Shown in pieces: positions 43,921 to 55,289 of a stretch of 64,000 nucleotides of DNA (the first letter of the stretch is position 1; the number at the start of each line of letters is the position of its first letter). The position numbers were made by a program, and so were the translations under genes. The notes beneath the pieces were generated by a model. The model made no database searches. It saw only the letters and a list, made by a program, of their open reading frames with translations, and had not been told where the DNA came from. The stretch is from Pseudeuparius sepicola (taxonomy: Eukaryota; Arthropoda; Insecta; Coleoptera; Anthribidae): NCBI GenBank assembly GCA_963920635.1, contig OY987305.1, positions 11,509,153-11,573,152 on the forward strand, written 5' to 3'.

Positions 43921-43924
43921 TATG

Positions 43925-45700
43925 CTCAGAACTTTTTCGCCCACAGTTAACTTGTAAATTAATTCGAACCACTTTGTAAAAAATTCCATTCTCTACAAAA
44001 AATGATTCAGAGTTTACTAATTATTCCCGAAAATAGTTTTGGATTTTTCGAAAGAAAAACACGACAAGAAGTATTTAAAATAAAATTTAAAAATTATTTT
44101 TACAGCGGAACGCTAGGTTCAGATGAGCACAGATAATAAAAATATTATTTGTAAAAACATATCAATACAAAACTTTTTTGTATTGACCAAGTAATAGTTG
44201 TTTTAATTTTATTAGTGTTTATTCGTTTGGTATTTTGTTCAACACTTTCTTATTTCTGCAACAAACAAAAACTATTATCAGTTTATAATTTCCAATGATT
44301 AGCCCTTCTGTTCTTTCAAATTCATGGTAAAAAAATATAAATAACTCACTACAAATAATTTGTTTTTAAAATCTGCTGCTAAAAAATTAATAGTAAGTAA
44401 AGTAACAAAAATATTGTTGTTGATATCACTTATCGTATACTTTTTACCGTATAAGAAAGAAAAAACGACACATATACTTCACGTTATCTGATAAAATCAA
44501 TTCGCTTTCTTTCGAAGAAGGTTATATTTTGACTGGTGCTTTTATGGAAATTGTTTTGTTATTTTTAGAAACAAAGCTGATGTCATTTCTATAAGGTTAT
44601 GTTTTAATACAACTTCGACTTCTACCATTATGTTGACTGTGGGCAACACTGGCAACAGGTCCGTTATCTTAAAATATTCTGGCCTACTTTAATTATGAGC
44701 TTTGTCTGCGCCCCCGTCTGTTTCGCTTAGTTTAATTTGTCCAAAGGGATGATAGAATGAAATAATAATAGAACAGGCTTTTTTATACATATATGCTCGG
44801 TTTCTTTATTCTTGAAAATCTATTCTAAAAGTTAAGTTAAACTTCAGAAGATGGAAGACTCAAACGGGTTTATTGTGAAAATTTAATACAACTCTGTAAT
44901 TATGCAGGAACTACTTTTGTCGTTAAAAACTGGGAAGGAATATCTATACCGAAATTAGCCTGACCCTGAGTCCAGATCACAGGGCCTAGATCGCAAAAGG
45001 CAGTGTGGAATGAGAAAATAATCTTTTTCTATTAGCAAAGCTCCTTTAAAGTAAATTTTCAGAGTGCGAATGGAATCAGAGTTGCTCCAGCTTTTGTGTT
45101 ATAGTCTTGATCTTTGAATGTTTTTCCAAATATACATATGTACACTTTTCCTATCCCTGTATAATTTCAAATTATATAAAAACACTGGCATGCTTAGTGG
45201 TTAAATTTTAAAAGATGTTAGATACGACTATTGTAATAGGATTCTCCCATATTGAGCAATTCAAAAACTTACCTCTGCACAAACACGAAAATGGTTGTTC
45301 GATTTCCATGATGGACCCTCTTTTTGCTACTGTTATTTGCTTGCCTTTATCTGCATATACACATGTATGCAAACGTGTTTACAAGATGTGTATGGTATTT
45401 CATCGGTTTGCGTCACACACAATCTGACACCGGCAGAATTCATAAAACAAACGTGGGCGTAGGTGCAACTAGGTAAATTTAGAACCTGGTTCATAATACC
45501 TAATTAGTATATCAATACGCGACAGGCGTCTGGTAGAACGACGTTTGTTAATTTCACAAAAAAAAGAAACGAGGAGAGTGCAAACAAACCGAAATGATTG
45601 AGAATGGTAATGTTGTTTTCTACGAGCGTGCAGAAAATTCCATTTAAGGTACTCAAATGCAAGGCGCAGATGACATTTTAAACCCGCTTGACATTCGACA
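43925..45700. other. No gene recognised
   Basis: Frame 45215-45427 and the minus frame 45469-45717 lack motifs. AT-rich, no TE ends identified. Confidence 0.5.
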
Positions 45701-45709
45701 GTTGCAGCT

Positions 45710-45756
45710 AACTTCAACTCGTGGTTAAAAACACCCTAAAGCCACGAGTTGAAGTT
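45710..45756. repeat. Perfect 15-bp hairpin
   Basis: AACTTCAACTCGTGG (45710-45724) and CCACGAGTTGAAGTT (45742-45756) are exact inverses around a 17-nt loop. Flanking GCTAACTTCA and TGAAGTTAGC (45779-45790) extend the symmetry. A similar AACTTCAGCCC/GTGGCTT context is seen at 11645-11725, so it may be a decayed small MITE. Confidence 0.8.
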
Positions 45757-45791
45757 GGTAATGAACTTTTAATTACGGGCTGAAGTTAGCT

Positions 45792-46260
45792 ACAGGCTTT
45801 TCAGACACATTATGTCTTGATTTTTACTTAAGGCTCATAATGAAATATAAATAGGCATAAGATAATACATTTGTTGGCAAAGTCGCAGTCTAAAACGATG
45901 TTTCTGTATATCTAATGTTAGCTCTAACCTAACCTATTTTCTACATACCTACCTTTAGTGTTATGCGATTGCTAAATTATTAGTTCTTGTCAACATTATT
46001 ATGTATGCCTACAGAAATAGAGGAGGGAGAAGGGAGATGGCGATTTATGAGGACGTCTTTCGGCGTTATTATCTTTATATTATTATTTGTTCAAAATAAG
46101 TACCTACATCTTTCGTTTATATCTAATTCTTGTAACAGAAAATGTAGCGTGACTTATTTTATTTTTAGCTTCAACAAAACACCGAGAATTTTATATTGTG
46201 AAGTGTGGACGTTGCGTCGTCGGTTCGTCGTTTCGTGTGAAAAATCTTATTATTTTGCAT
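45792..46260. other. No gene recognised
   Basis: Frame 45987-46271 runs into the adjacent foldback and has no motif. Confidence 0.5.
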
Positions 46261-46263
46261 GTA

Positions 46264-47683
46264 CAGGGTAGGCCAAATTGGACACTTTTAAAGGGAAACT
46301 TCTATTTTTGATTTAAATAGACGAAAACTGATATCGGTGTCTGAGGCTCATTTTTTATGATAAACTTAATGGCGAAAACCGCAAATCGATATATGTCACC
46401 GTTCTTGAATTACAGGGCGTTTGTCGAAAATGTGCGTTTTCGAAAAGTGGCCGTAACTTTTTTCTATTTGAAAATTTTCTGTTTATGTAAAAACATTACT
46501 AAACCACTTTTTTACGTAGAATCCAATGCTGCTACTACTTTTTTCAAGTCAATGGTTTAAGAGTTACCGATGAAAAAATATTTTTTAAAAGGAGCAAAAA
46601 ATTACCATTCCAAAAATATAATAATATACTTAATGATTTGCTTAAGCAGTTATCAATTACTAATAGCTTTATGATTTCATGTGTATAATTATTGGAAGCG
46701 CGCCCTTTCAACAAGTAGGCTTTGGACGGTGAGACAATTAAACAACCGTGGAAAAATGTTTACTGTTACTTGTCAAATTTTCAGTTAACCTGTTTAGGCA
46801 GTGTAAAGATTTTTCTATTTTTGTGTAATTTATAAACTTTATAACATACAATGAAATTTGGTAGTTATGAAAAATGAGATATGAGTCTGTTTTATACAAT
46901 CCGGGGAAAATGCAGATGCAACGACCAATTTATACTACAAGCGGTATCCCGAGAGAAGACATCCTTTCAATTCAAGGACATTTTTGTAAGATTTCGACTT
47001 ATTTCATTAATAGTGGGCATTTTGAAGAGGATAGGCCGAAAAGGTACGAGTTAAACAGATATAGGCATTTTCCCCGGATTTTATAAAACAGACTATCATA
47101 TCCCATTTTTCATAACTTTCCAATTTCAGTGTTTGACAAGTAACAGTAAACATTTTTCCACGGTTGTTTAATTGTCTCACCGTCCAAAGCCTACTTGTTG
47201 AAAGGTCGCGCTTCCAATAATTATACACATGAAATCGTAAAAGCTATTAGTAATTGATAACTACTTAAGCAAATCATTAAGTATATTATATATTTTTGGA
47301 ATGGTAATTTTTTGCTCCTTTTAAAAAAATGCAAAAATATACAGGGTGTATCATTTTAAAAAGTTTTTTCATCGGTAACTCTTAAACCATTGGCATGAAA
47401 AAAATGTAGTAGCAGCATTGGATTCTACGTAAAAAAGTGGTTTAGGAATGGTTTTACAGAAACACAAAATTTTCAACCTGAAAAAAGTTACGGCCACTTT
47501 TCGAAAAGGCACATTTTTTAAAAACGCCCTGTAACTCAAGAACGGTGACATATACCGATTTGCGGTTTTCGCCATTAAGTTTATCATTAAAAATGAGCCT
47601 CAGACACCTATATCGGTTTTCGTCTATCTCCGTCAGAAATAGGAGTTTCCCTTTAAAAGTGTCCAATTTGCCCAAATTGCCCG
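46264..47683. mobile_element. Giant foldback (about 1420 bp)
   Basis: Left tip CAGGGTAGGCCAAATTGGAC; right tip is the inverse but degraded (GTCCAATTTGCCCAAATTG). Arms of about 640 bp pair: AAACTTAATGGCGAAAACCG with CGGTTTTCGCCATTAAGTTT, TTATTGGAAGCGCG with its inverse. The centre is near 46980. The right arm carries an extra TACAGGGTGTATCATTTT segment near 47340. Frames 46357-46560 (plus) and 47369-47587 (minus) encode near-identical peptides only because they are the two arms. Confidence 0.9.
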
Positions 47684-47689
47684 AATAAG

Positions 47690-48240
47690 AATCGAAACCC
47701 GAAGTAAACTATTTCAGTTGTATATGTATCCTTTATCCTTTACTTGCCGGATCAGCTGTTGTTTACGATTCCGCCATTTTGCACACGGACAAAGTCAAAT
47801 GAATATTGTGTAAAATATTTGTTTTTATAGCGTTGGAAGAAATATTAAAGGTATTTATCCAAAAACTTTGATATAAACACTAAGTAGATAATTAAATAGA
47901 GCTTTAGTCGTTTTATTTGTAAATAATTTGAAAATGTTTATAGGGTAAAAATTTACTTAGTACCATCCTGCATTTCGCATAGTGCGCCTGTCGGTCCACC
48001 TTTGCCTTGACAGATAACTTTGGGTACGCCGTATTAATCGATTTCTTCCTTCTCGGCCGTCTATTACTGTGTGTATGCCTTGATTCCAGTTGCAGCAGTT
48101 TACTAATATGTAAATGATCAATTGAAGTTTGCAATTTTGAACAAAATTCTCACTTAACTTTAAAAGCTAATTCAACGCCAACTTATTATGCATTTCAATC
48201 AAAATTTATCGAGACCTTATGAAAGTTTTACATCGAAGTG
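47690..48240. other. No gene recognised
   Basis: No supported feature; minus frame 47913-48134 is without motif. Confidence 0.5.
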
Positions 48241-48253
48241 GGTGTAGGCGTAC

Positions 48254-49099
48254 AAGGTGAGCGAAACTCAAAATAAAATTTCGAAGAGGGGTTCTTAAAT
48301 GGGACATACTAATACTAAGGTCCAATTATGATCGAAAATAAGCTTTTTTGATGTTTGGGAAAATGGTCGCTGTGACGTCATCGATATTATTTTACCAGAA
48401 AGATACAATTTTTCCGTATATATTGAAAGTCCTTATCATTCTCAACAACTTTTGTAGGAAAAGATTTCCTGTAGTCTTTATTGTTCAAAATCTACAGGGT
48501 CAAATAGGTAAAAAACATGGAATTTTTCTAATAATCATTTTCAGAAATCTAGCTAGCCATGGAAACAATTGATATTCAGAAATTATTGAAAAGTATGATA
48601 GGGTGCCTTGCGCACCCTTTTATTTATTCAACTGTAATATTTTTTAAATTTTTGAATTGTGCTTTTTTAAATAAATTTTTATTAAATATTACAGTTGAAT
48701 AAATTTAAAGGTGCGCAAGACACCCTAACATACTCTTTAATAACTTCTGACTATCAATTGTTTCCATGGCTAGCTAGATTTTGGAAAATGATTAGAAAAA
48801 ATTCCATGTTTTTTACATATTCGACCCTGTAGATTTTGAACAATAAAATATACAGAAAATCGTTTCCTACAAAAGTTGTTGAGAATGATAAGGACTTTCA
48901 ATATATAGGGATAAAAAGGTATGTTTCTGGGAAAATAATATCGATGTCGTCATAGCGGCCATTTCCCTAAAAATCAAAAAGCTAATTTTCGGTCATAATT
49001 GGACTTTAGTATTTCCTATTTAAGGACCCCTTTTCGAAATTTTATTTTGAGTATTCGTGTTCCCGCTGTAGGCCTGTAACGTCGAGTTTAGCTCACTTT
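48254..49099. mobile_element. Foldback MITE, CAAGGTGAGC end (about 845 bp)
   Basis: Left end CAAGGTGAGCGAAACTC pairs with GAGTTTAGCTCACTTT at the right. Arms of about 385 bp run to a centre near 48660 with AGGGTGCCTTGCGCACC and GGTGCGCAAGACACCCT, and TTCAACTGTAATATTT with its inverse. The right arm has about 35 bp extra (49050-49085) not in the left arm. It abuts the next element directly. Confidence 0.85.
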
Positions 49100-49102
49100 A
49101 TA

Positions 49103-49820
49103 CAGTATGTCCACGGTTCGGGTGTCCAATAAGAGAACTTTCTTATTTTTCATTTTATTCTTTATTATTTTATTATTTATTTCATTTAAGTTTTGATTGT
49201 TCTTAAAATAAAACTGGCATAGAAATAATTAACATTTTTAAGGGGTATTTAAAAAAATGATAAAACGTAAAATGGTACAAGAGTAAACTGCCTTTATTTG
49301 TGAATATATGGGAAAAAAATTATTAAAAAAAGCTGTTCAAAATTACAAGGTAATCCATAATACCAAAAAATTTGCTCACTTTTATTTATTCATAAACATT
49401 AAACTTACCTAATACTAATTAAATTAATCCAAATTAACAATCCACAAGTTCTCAACATATTATTTACTCAAACACATCATTGCCACCATATTTTGCACAT
49501 GCTTTGGATACCTATCTAAAGATATTAAATATACTGTGTCTGTATCTGCGTCTTCTAAAATTTGTATTATGGACTATCTTTTTATTTTGAACAATTTTTG
49601 CTAATAACTTTTTCTATATCTTCACAAATAAAGGCAGTTTACTTTTGTATCAATTACGGTTTATCAATTTTTTGGACATCCAGTACAAAAAAAGTTAATT
49701 ACTACTGTGCCAGTCTTATTTTAAGATCAAACAAAACTTTTTGTGGAGAGTAACTCTTTTGGATAAAATAAAAAAATAAAGAAGTTTTTCCTATTGGACA
49801 CCCTTACCGTGGACATACTG
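49103..49820. mobile_element. Foldback MITE, CAGTATGTCCACGG ends (718 bp)
   Basis: TA-flanked. Left CAGTATGTCCACGGT, right ACCGTGGACATACTG. Arms pair (ATAAGAGAACTTTCTTATTT with AAGAAGTTTTTCCTATTG; AAACTGCCTTTATTTGTGAA with TTCACAAATAAAGGCAGTTT). The arms pair best in 49103-49330 and 49600-49820; the centre is unpaired. Tip similarity to 35098 (right tip CATACTG) suggests related mobilisation. Confidence 0.85.
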
Positions 49821-49824
49821 TATA

Positions 49825-50400
49825 CTTATTTCAAAATATTCCATTACAGTTTGCTTTCTAAATCGAAATTTTGCAATTTAATTTAATATGTTCAAGTGGA
49901 GCATATTTTATGCATCAGTTATGGGTTGTATATGCTTGCATATTATAATATGTAAGCGTGCAGAGCAATATTAATTTAGGGAGACAAAATTGCTTCAAAC
50001 TTATTAAATATCAAAAAGAGCATGGAGCATGGAGAAATGTTTTGGGATCAACTCAGCTTTACTGCATTCTTTCAAATGATATTAAATTTTTTACATTAAT
50101 ATCAAAATAACTAACAATACTTAGCAAAAAATAAATAAACGCAAAGATAAGAATAGGTTATTCAATGATATGGCGGATTTCGTCGTTTTGTAAAATGTAT
50201 ACGTTTTCTTTTGGCTCGATTTGTTAGGAGTACGAAGAGTTGTGAAATATTGACACTAGCCCGGGTTCGTTTTGAGGGTACATTTGCGGTCTAGCCGATG
50301 GTCGGTAAAAAATTTAAGAAACCCGACTTTCCACGAGATGCGGAGTTTTTAATATTGTAACCATGTCTGTACAGAATACGAAACACTGGAGTATTCCTTA
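49825..50400. other. No gene recognised
   Basis: AT-rich; no motif or termini. Confidence 0.5.
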
Positions 50401-50770
50401 TGCCGGGTTTCCACCAAACGGACAGGACAAAAACAAAACACGAACTCGGTCCGTTTGTGACAGTCCGCGAACAAAACTCGAACTGTTTGCGAACTTTTTT
50501 TCTGAATTTTTTAGTCCGCGGCGGTTTCTGCGAACACGAACAGTGTCCCGGCCAATGTCGGTAACTTCAAAGGGCCCGCGTGTCCTACAAATGTTTGTCT
50601 GCTTGGTGGAAACATCTTGAGAAATTGAAAACAGTTTGTATTGGTCGTTGGCGTGACGTTCAGTGGTCAGTGTTATTTTTATGTGGTCTGGTTTGGTGCG
50701 CGAAAAGAGCAAGTCGCAATGTCTGTTGAAAGTATATATTAAATAAAAATTATTTACGCCTACAAATTGG

Positions 50771-51663
50771 TATATCGTCGCTGAGATCACACAACCTCCA
50801 ATGTACAAAAACGAAAATTTTACAATAGAAGCAAAAAACTGTTTATTGTAAGATGTGTACAAAAAATGAAAAAAAAAAAGTGTTTGACAAAGTAATTTTG
50901 TTAAGACGAAATTAAATTCTGCTAAAAGTCGAATAAAAAAATACGCATTTTGATCTGATATTATTTAAATTGTTACATCGGAGCTATTACATGTTTTTGA
51001 AAGATTACATGGGTGCAATTGTGCCCCCGGGTGATATTTAACTGGACTGATATAAATAACTCGAACACTTTGGGGACATATTACTGAAAGCGAAATAAAT
51101 AAATATGTACAGGGTGTTTCATTATGTGGGAATTTCCGGAGAAATTTATATTTACTCTTCAATTGTGACCCCTTGAGGCGAAATGCGGAACTTTAAAAAA
51201 AATTCCAGAATCTTCCCATGGCCACTTTAGTAATCAAATTTTTTTCCCTGAATTTCTGAGCTTCGTAGTTTCCGAGATATGGCCGGTGGGCACTCTTAAT
51301 GAAACACTCATCTGCTTCAAAATATCTCCAATGTACATAAAGTACAAACGTCATGTTCTAGGTATGTCACAGAATACCTCCAATACAGTACCATAAGAAT
51401 TTACATGGGAGTTATTGTATGCTTAATAAAACAGCTCCAATGTAAAATTGCGAGACATGGGGGGGGGGGGATATTACGTCTCTACTTTGAATGACTTTTG
51501 CTACATTGGAGAAAAAATCAACGTTGTTAACCGTTTTGTATTTTTGTCTGACATTGGAGGTGTTTCCTACTGTTAGAGGACCCTCTATACAATTAATTGG
51601 AGTCAAAAACCCAGTTTACCAAAATCCTTTACATTGGAGGTATTGTGATCTCAGCGACGATAT
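50771..51663. mobile_element. Nested element with ATATCGTCGCTGAGATCAC ends (893 bp)
   Basis: ATATCGTCGCTGAGATCAC then ACCTCCAATGTA at the left; the inverse (TACATTGGAGGT, GTGATCTCAGCGACGATAT) at the right. The word CTCCAATGTA and its inverse recur several times inside (51341, 51437, 51508, 51553), as in elements with subterminal repeats. Its removal rejoins the Harbinger interior. Confidence 0.75.
51110..51309. mobile_element. Short MITE, ACAGGGTGTTTCATTA end (200 bp)
   Basis: Left CAGGGTGTTTCATTATG, right CTTAATGAAACACTC (one end decayed). Nested in 50771-51663, which is nested in the Harbinger-like element. Confidence 0.6.
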
Positions 51664-51679
51664 GCACTTCTAAAATCCC

Positions 51680-51850
51680 GCTAAAAAAGGATGGACAGCG
51701 GAAGAAACGTGCAACTTAATTGAGGGTTACAGAATTACACCGACTACAAAAACATAATAAAAAAAGAGATGCTTTGGTAGAACTAGGGAAAATGTTAAAT
51801 GTGTCCACGGCTGAAGTTGAGCGAAAGTTGTATCTATATCTCAGAGAAAT
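51680..51850 (+). pseudogene. MADF-domain remnant of a Harbinger accessory protein
   Basis: One frame reads KKGWTAEETCNLIEGYR; after a frame change near 51740 another reads KHNKKRDALVELGKMLNVST then AEVERKLYLYLREI. MADF domains have W-(T/S)-x-E-x-(T/V)...L-I-x-x-Y at the start and K-N-K..K-R-x-x-A-(L/W)...(L)...V-x-x-K-(W/I)-x-x-L-R at the end, which is what is seen. The domain is a DNA-binding trihelix; in Harbinger systems it guides the transposase. It is interrupted at 51848 by MITE M copy B and carries a frameshift. Confidence 0.65.
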
Positions 51851-52489
51851 AACCAAGGATAGAGGGAGCAACAGCCTCGAAATACATACGTTTGTAGTCA
51901 ACCAACATCTTATGCAAATTTACCGAAGTAAACAAACATTAGGCCCGTGTGTACAACGTTTACGTCCTGAGAAATATCAATTTAGCCACATACCACACAC
52001 TTTCTGCGTCCCATTGTATACAAAATCAGTCACTATATCCTAAATACTAATAAATAGCCTTTAAATTAACAGAAAAACAATTAAAAACGGGAAAAATCCA
52101 TACGTAAACAATCGGAAAACTTGACATGCTGGGCATACACAAAACAAATATCGCTGAGTTAACGGACGCGGCGCCCGCGGCAGCAAAAGTAGCGTTGCCA
52201 TGTCGGGCGGTTTGAGGTATCTGTGACGATTTTATTAAAGTGATAATTAGCTACTATAATTACAGCGCAATTTAATTTTAGTTTAAAACTGTTACATACA
52301 AGAAATTAATAACTACATTTGTTAATTTAGCGTTATGGGAGGTATGCCTTCATTGAATCCCATTATTAAACCCTTCTATTTTGAAATGAAATGCTGTAAA
52401 CAATGGAGTACGCGGAATCACTCAAAAATATGTTGGCTTTGTTTACTTTTTGTTCTACTCCCTCTATCCTTGGTTATTTCTCTGAGATC
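51840..52489. mobile_element. MITE family M, copy B (inverted relative to copy A)
   Basis: Left CTCAGAGAAATAACCAAGG then ATAGAGGGAG; right is the exact inverse. Interior matches 13451-14060 in opposite orientation, including GGTTTGAGGTATCTGT and GACGATTTTATTAAAGTGAT. Inserted at the end of the MADF remnant. The frame 51720-52043 crosses from MADF into the MITE. Confidence 0.8.
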
Positions 52490-52689
52490 TATGTAAACTG
52501 AATGAAATCCGGACAAAACAGAAACTGTATTTATTGATTTTTGTTCGTGGCAGGTGTAACCGCAAAGTCCGGTAACGACCAAACAGTTAAGGGACAATTC
52601 AGAAACAAAACTGTTCGGATTTTCTGTTCAAACGGACAGTTCGTGTTTTGTTTTGTCCTGTCCTTCATTTGAACCACGCACGTACCATA

Positions 52690-53475
52690 CTTTTGATCTC
52701 GTATAATTTTCCATTATGGCTAGAAGTCTGGGAACTTGTAATTTGTCGCAGGTGTGGTATTTCTAAAACACTAATTTAGAATAAAACGCCTTCCGCATTT
52801 GGTCATACGTTTGCCCGCAAAATTTACACAGAAGTGAAGTGCTCAGCAATTTCAAATTAAAGCGAAACATAAAGTCGCATATTCGAAAGAATTATTACTC
52901 TTAGAGTCACATTTAGTGCGCTATTTGTTGTGTTGTTCTTTACTACTTTCACAGCAGCGTTTGCATCGAATTGATATAATAGAGGTTAAGTATCCATATT
53001 AAATCAAAAACAAAGTCAGGGTTAATTATATTCAAAAGTTTGGAATACTTCAAAGTTATTAGCTTTGTTCCTGAAAATGAAACCTTACACAGAGCAGTTT
53101 GTAACGCAAAATTAACCTGAATATTGAAGAAATGAATAAAAAGAGGATGATGGGTTAAGTTCTCCGAGTAAAATTGTCAAAGGCTAGTTTCAATATTCAT
53201 TTTCCGAGGCTGATTTACTGCCCGGTTTATACCATCGACTATACTTACCGATATTTTATGTTTATTATTAAACTTTGAGGTGGTCGGAAGTGGCGACGGT
53301 TTCCGGTTTGGTGCTGCTGGTTGAATTCAATTTATAGTCTAACTTAATTGCCTAGGAACCAGCTCATTAGGTCATGTCCTCAGGCCTTTAAGTCAATGTT
53401 TCACTAAGATGAGACAAATTCAAAAACAAATGGGGTTACACAGGCTGTATATTGAGAAACTAATAAATTTATTTT
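52690..53475. other. No gene recognised
   Basis: No motif or termini found. Confidence 0.5.
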
Positions 53476-53485
53476 CCTATCTAAA

Positions 53486-53790
53486 CGGGAGCTTAGGCAG
53501 ATTCGTATCATTTGTCAAAGCAGCTTTTTAATTTCATTCCTCGCAAAGATTTTATTGCTATTTGCCGACTGATAATTCGACAATAAATTTCCTTGTAAAT
53601 AGGCATCGATTTTGGCCTTTGCTGAAGTCGCGCTATTTCGAGATGGTCATATTTCTCTTTCACTGCCCCGGCAGTGGATTCCTTAACCCCGAATTCGTTT
53701 ATCTTTAAGGCGAGATAATTATTTCTTTTACATTGTAATTGGGATTGATTTATCGACGAGGAAGAATTGAAGATTAGTAAGTCTTTACAT
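53486..53790 (+). repeat. Direct repeat D, copy 1
   Basis: Matches 55290-55585 in the same orientation through GCAGATTCGT, CAAAGCAGCTT, GCAAAGATTTTATTG, CAATAAATTTCCTTGTAAATAGG then CATCGATTTTGGCCTTTGCTG, CAGTGGATTCCTTAACCCC and GAATTCGTTTATCTTT. Minus frame 53508-53834 is open here but its counterpart in copy 2 is full of stops, so it is not a conserved gene. Confidence 0.85.
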
Positions 53791-54208
53791 CTACCACGCA
53801 ATTTCTCTTGTTGAATGGAATAAAATACATACATTTTTTTATTTCCAACAGGTATAGAGTGTGTTTTAAAGGAAATGAGGATGTTTACAAAAAAACATAA
53901 AAAGGCCGTAAATAGCCTCTAAACTAAATCTGTGAAACACATTTGCATTCGTTTGAATTTTGTGAACACTTCTTCCCATTAGCTTAACTTCGCTACTTCA
54001 GTTAGCTGCAGTCGCTTGTACATAATTATACCACAGTAGAAACTTAACTATCGCAACTATATTTTCTGTGTTCCCACAATACACGACCTAAAACTGGAGA
54101 TCATATTATAGCGGCTGTATGCAGCGTGTGGCGAACGGCAGTGACGTATCACTCAACCTAGCCGTTATTTAAGTCGATTTTAGGCCAAATGCCAAACACG
54201 TTTACGCG

Positions 54209-54287
54209 ATGCGGTTATTGTTGGTTATAGCTCTCTGACGTCACAAAGAAGCCCTTCATACGTCATCGTTATAACCGACAATAACCG
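54209..54287. repeat. Hairpin with 20-bp arms
   Basis: CGGTTATTGTTGGTTATA and TTATAACCGACAATAACCG enclose a loop holding GACGTCA and TACGTCATC. A further CCGCGGTTATTG lies at 54321. It may be a small MITE or a structured promoter-proximal segment of the candidate exons that follow. Confidence 0.7.
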
Positions 54288-54524
54288 CGGTATTTACTCA
54301 CCTCAGGAGCAGGGTAACTACCGCGGTTATTGAAAACAACAAATTTCATTTGCTAGATTTGCCAATTTGTTGCGAGTTTGAATTTTTCAAAACTTAAAAA
54401 TATATTTGCTGATATAGGCAAGTGTAGTGATTTCATATTTTCATCTAAATCCATAAATAAAAAAAATGAATAGGATCAAAAATATCTCTTTTGTGTAAAC
54501 GTTGAACAGGTGAAGAGTGTGAAG

Positions 54525-54857
54525 ATGTCCAGGTTCCAGGTTGAAGTCGGAGATATGGAAATAGCAAATCTTCTGTTAAATGTAATTTTATTACATGCTT
54601 TTATTCATTTTTTGTAACAAATTTAAACAAAACCCAACATACACAAATATAAGTGAGGTTATAGACGGGTAGTAGTATGACATTTATTCTATTGGTTATT
54701 CGTCTAAATTACTTTTGGGTTAACCTTGACCATACACATTTAGCGAAATTTGGCGAATGCACTGGGATATGGATTTGCTTATTTATTTACTAAGGATAAG
54801 ATGGCTTTGAAGGAAACAATTATTGACATTATGAGCGCATTTAGTTGGTTAGAATTG
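54525..54857 (+). CDS. Candidate two-exon gene start, unrecognised
   Basis: ATG at 54525 opens 19 codons (MSRFQVEVGDMEIANLLLN) ending at a GTAATT donor (54582). After a 162-nt GT...TTTAG intron, 54744-54857 continues in phase 0: RNLANALGYGFAYLFTKDKM then ALKETIIDIMSAFSWLEL, again meeting GTAATT. A further coding-like stretch at 54890-54976 (VEGDTDVEFHFDCTPLELRK) is in another frame, and no acceptor that I can find joins it in phase. No family is recognised. It lies between the two copies of direct repeat D, so it may belong to an unrecognised mobile unit. Splicing is inference. Confidence 0.3.
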
Positions 54858-55289
54858 GTAATTATTTTAAAAACTTTTAACTTTTGTTTGAAGTGGAAGG
54901 TGATACAGATGTTGAATTTCATTTCGACTGCACTCCTCTAGAATTGAGAAAAACAGAAGAAGTAGTTTCAAAAGCAAGGATGCCTTGCGTTTTCTCACTT
55001 TTATATGTTTTAATAAACACGAATTTATTACAAAGAAAATTGTGGATATTATGTATTTCTAATCATTTTATTATCTTTATTTTGATATTTTTAGCCGAGG
55101 TCATGTCAGGACAAGGTGGGTAATCTGTGGTCAGGACTTTTCTTTATCAGATTTATCAATCTGAAATATTCTCGACAAATACTGAGAAAACAATATATAT
55201 TTCTTTTCCGTTCCGTCAATTGCACGTGATAGCGCGTCCCCTTTTGTTTATTTAAACCTATATCCCAAATTGGGTTTCCAGGGGCTCAG

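Larger units (their letters stand above)
50405..52676. mobile_element. Harbinger-like element with MADF remnant and nested insertions (about 2.27 kb)
   Basis: Left end GGGTTTCCACCAAACGGACA, then GGACAAAAACAAAACACGAA; the right end reads the inverse (TTCGTGTTTTGTTTTGTCCT). Copies pair for about 50 bp at 50413-50460 and 52615-52665. Inside is a MADF-domain coding remnant (51680-51850); Harbinger elements commonly encode a Myb/MADF protein beside the transposase. No DDE transposase remains. Nested inside are a palindrome-tipped element (50771-51663), a short MITE within that, and MITE M copy B (51840-52489). Confidence 0.7.

Noticed and set aside
46357..47587. Two nearly identical predicted peptides (MINLMAKTANRYMSPF) on opposite strands, resembling a duplicated gene
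   Set aside because: They are the two arms of one inverted repeat; the identity is of DNA, and the frames diverge as soon as the arms do.
50398..50862. 154-codon open frame on the minus strand
   Set aside because: It overlaps the Harbinger-like left terminal repeat and crosses into a nested element at 50771; no domain is recognisable.
53508..53834. 108-codon frame on the minus strand, possibly a gene duplicated at 55.3 kb
   Set aside because: The counterpart in the second copy of direct repeat D has several stops and frameshifts, so the frame is not conserved.
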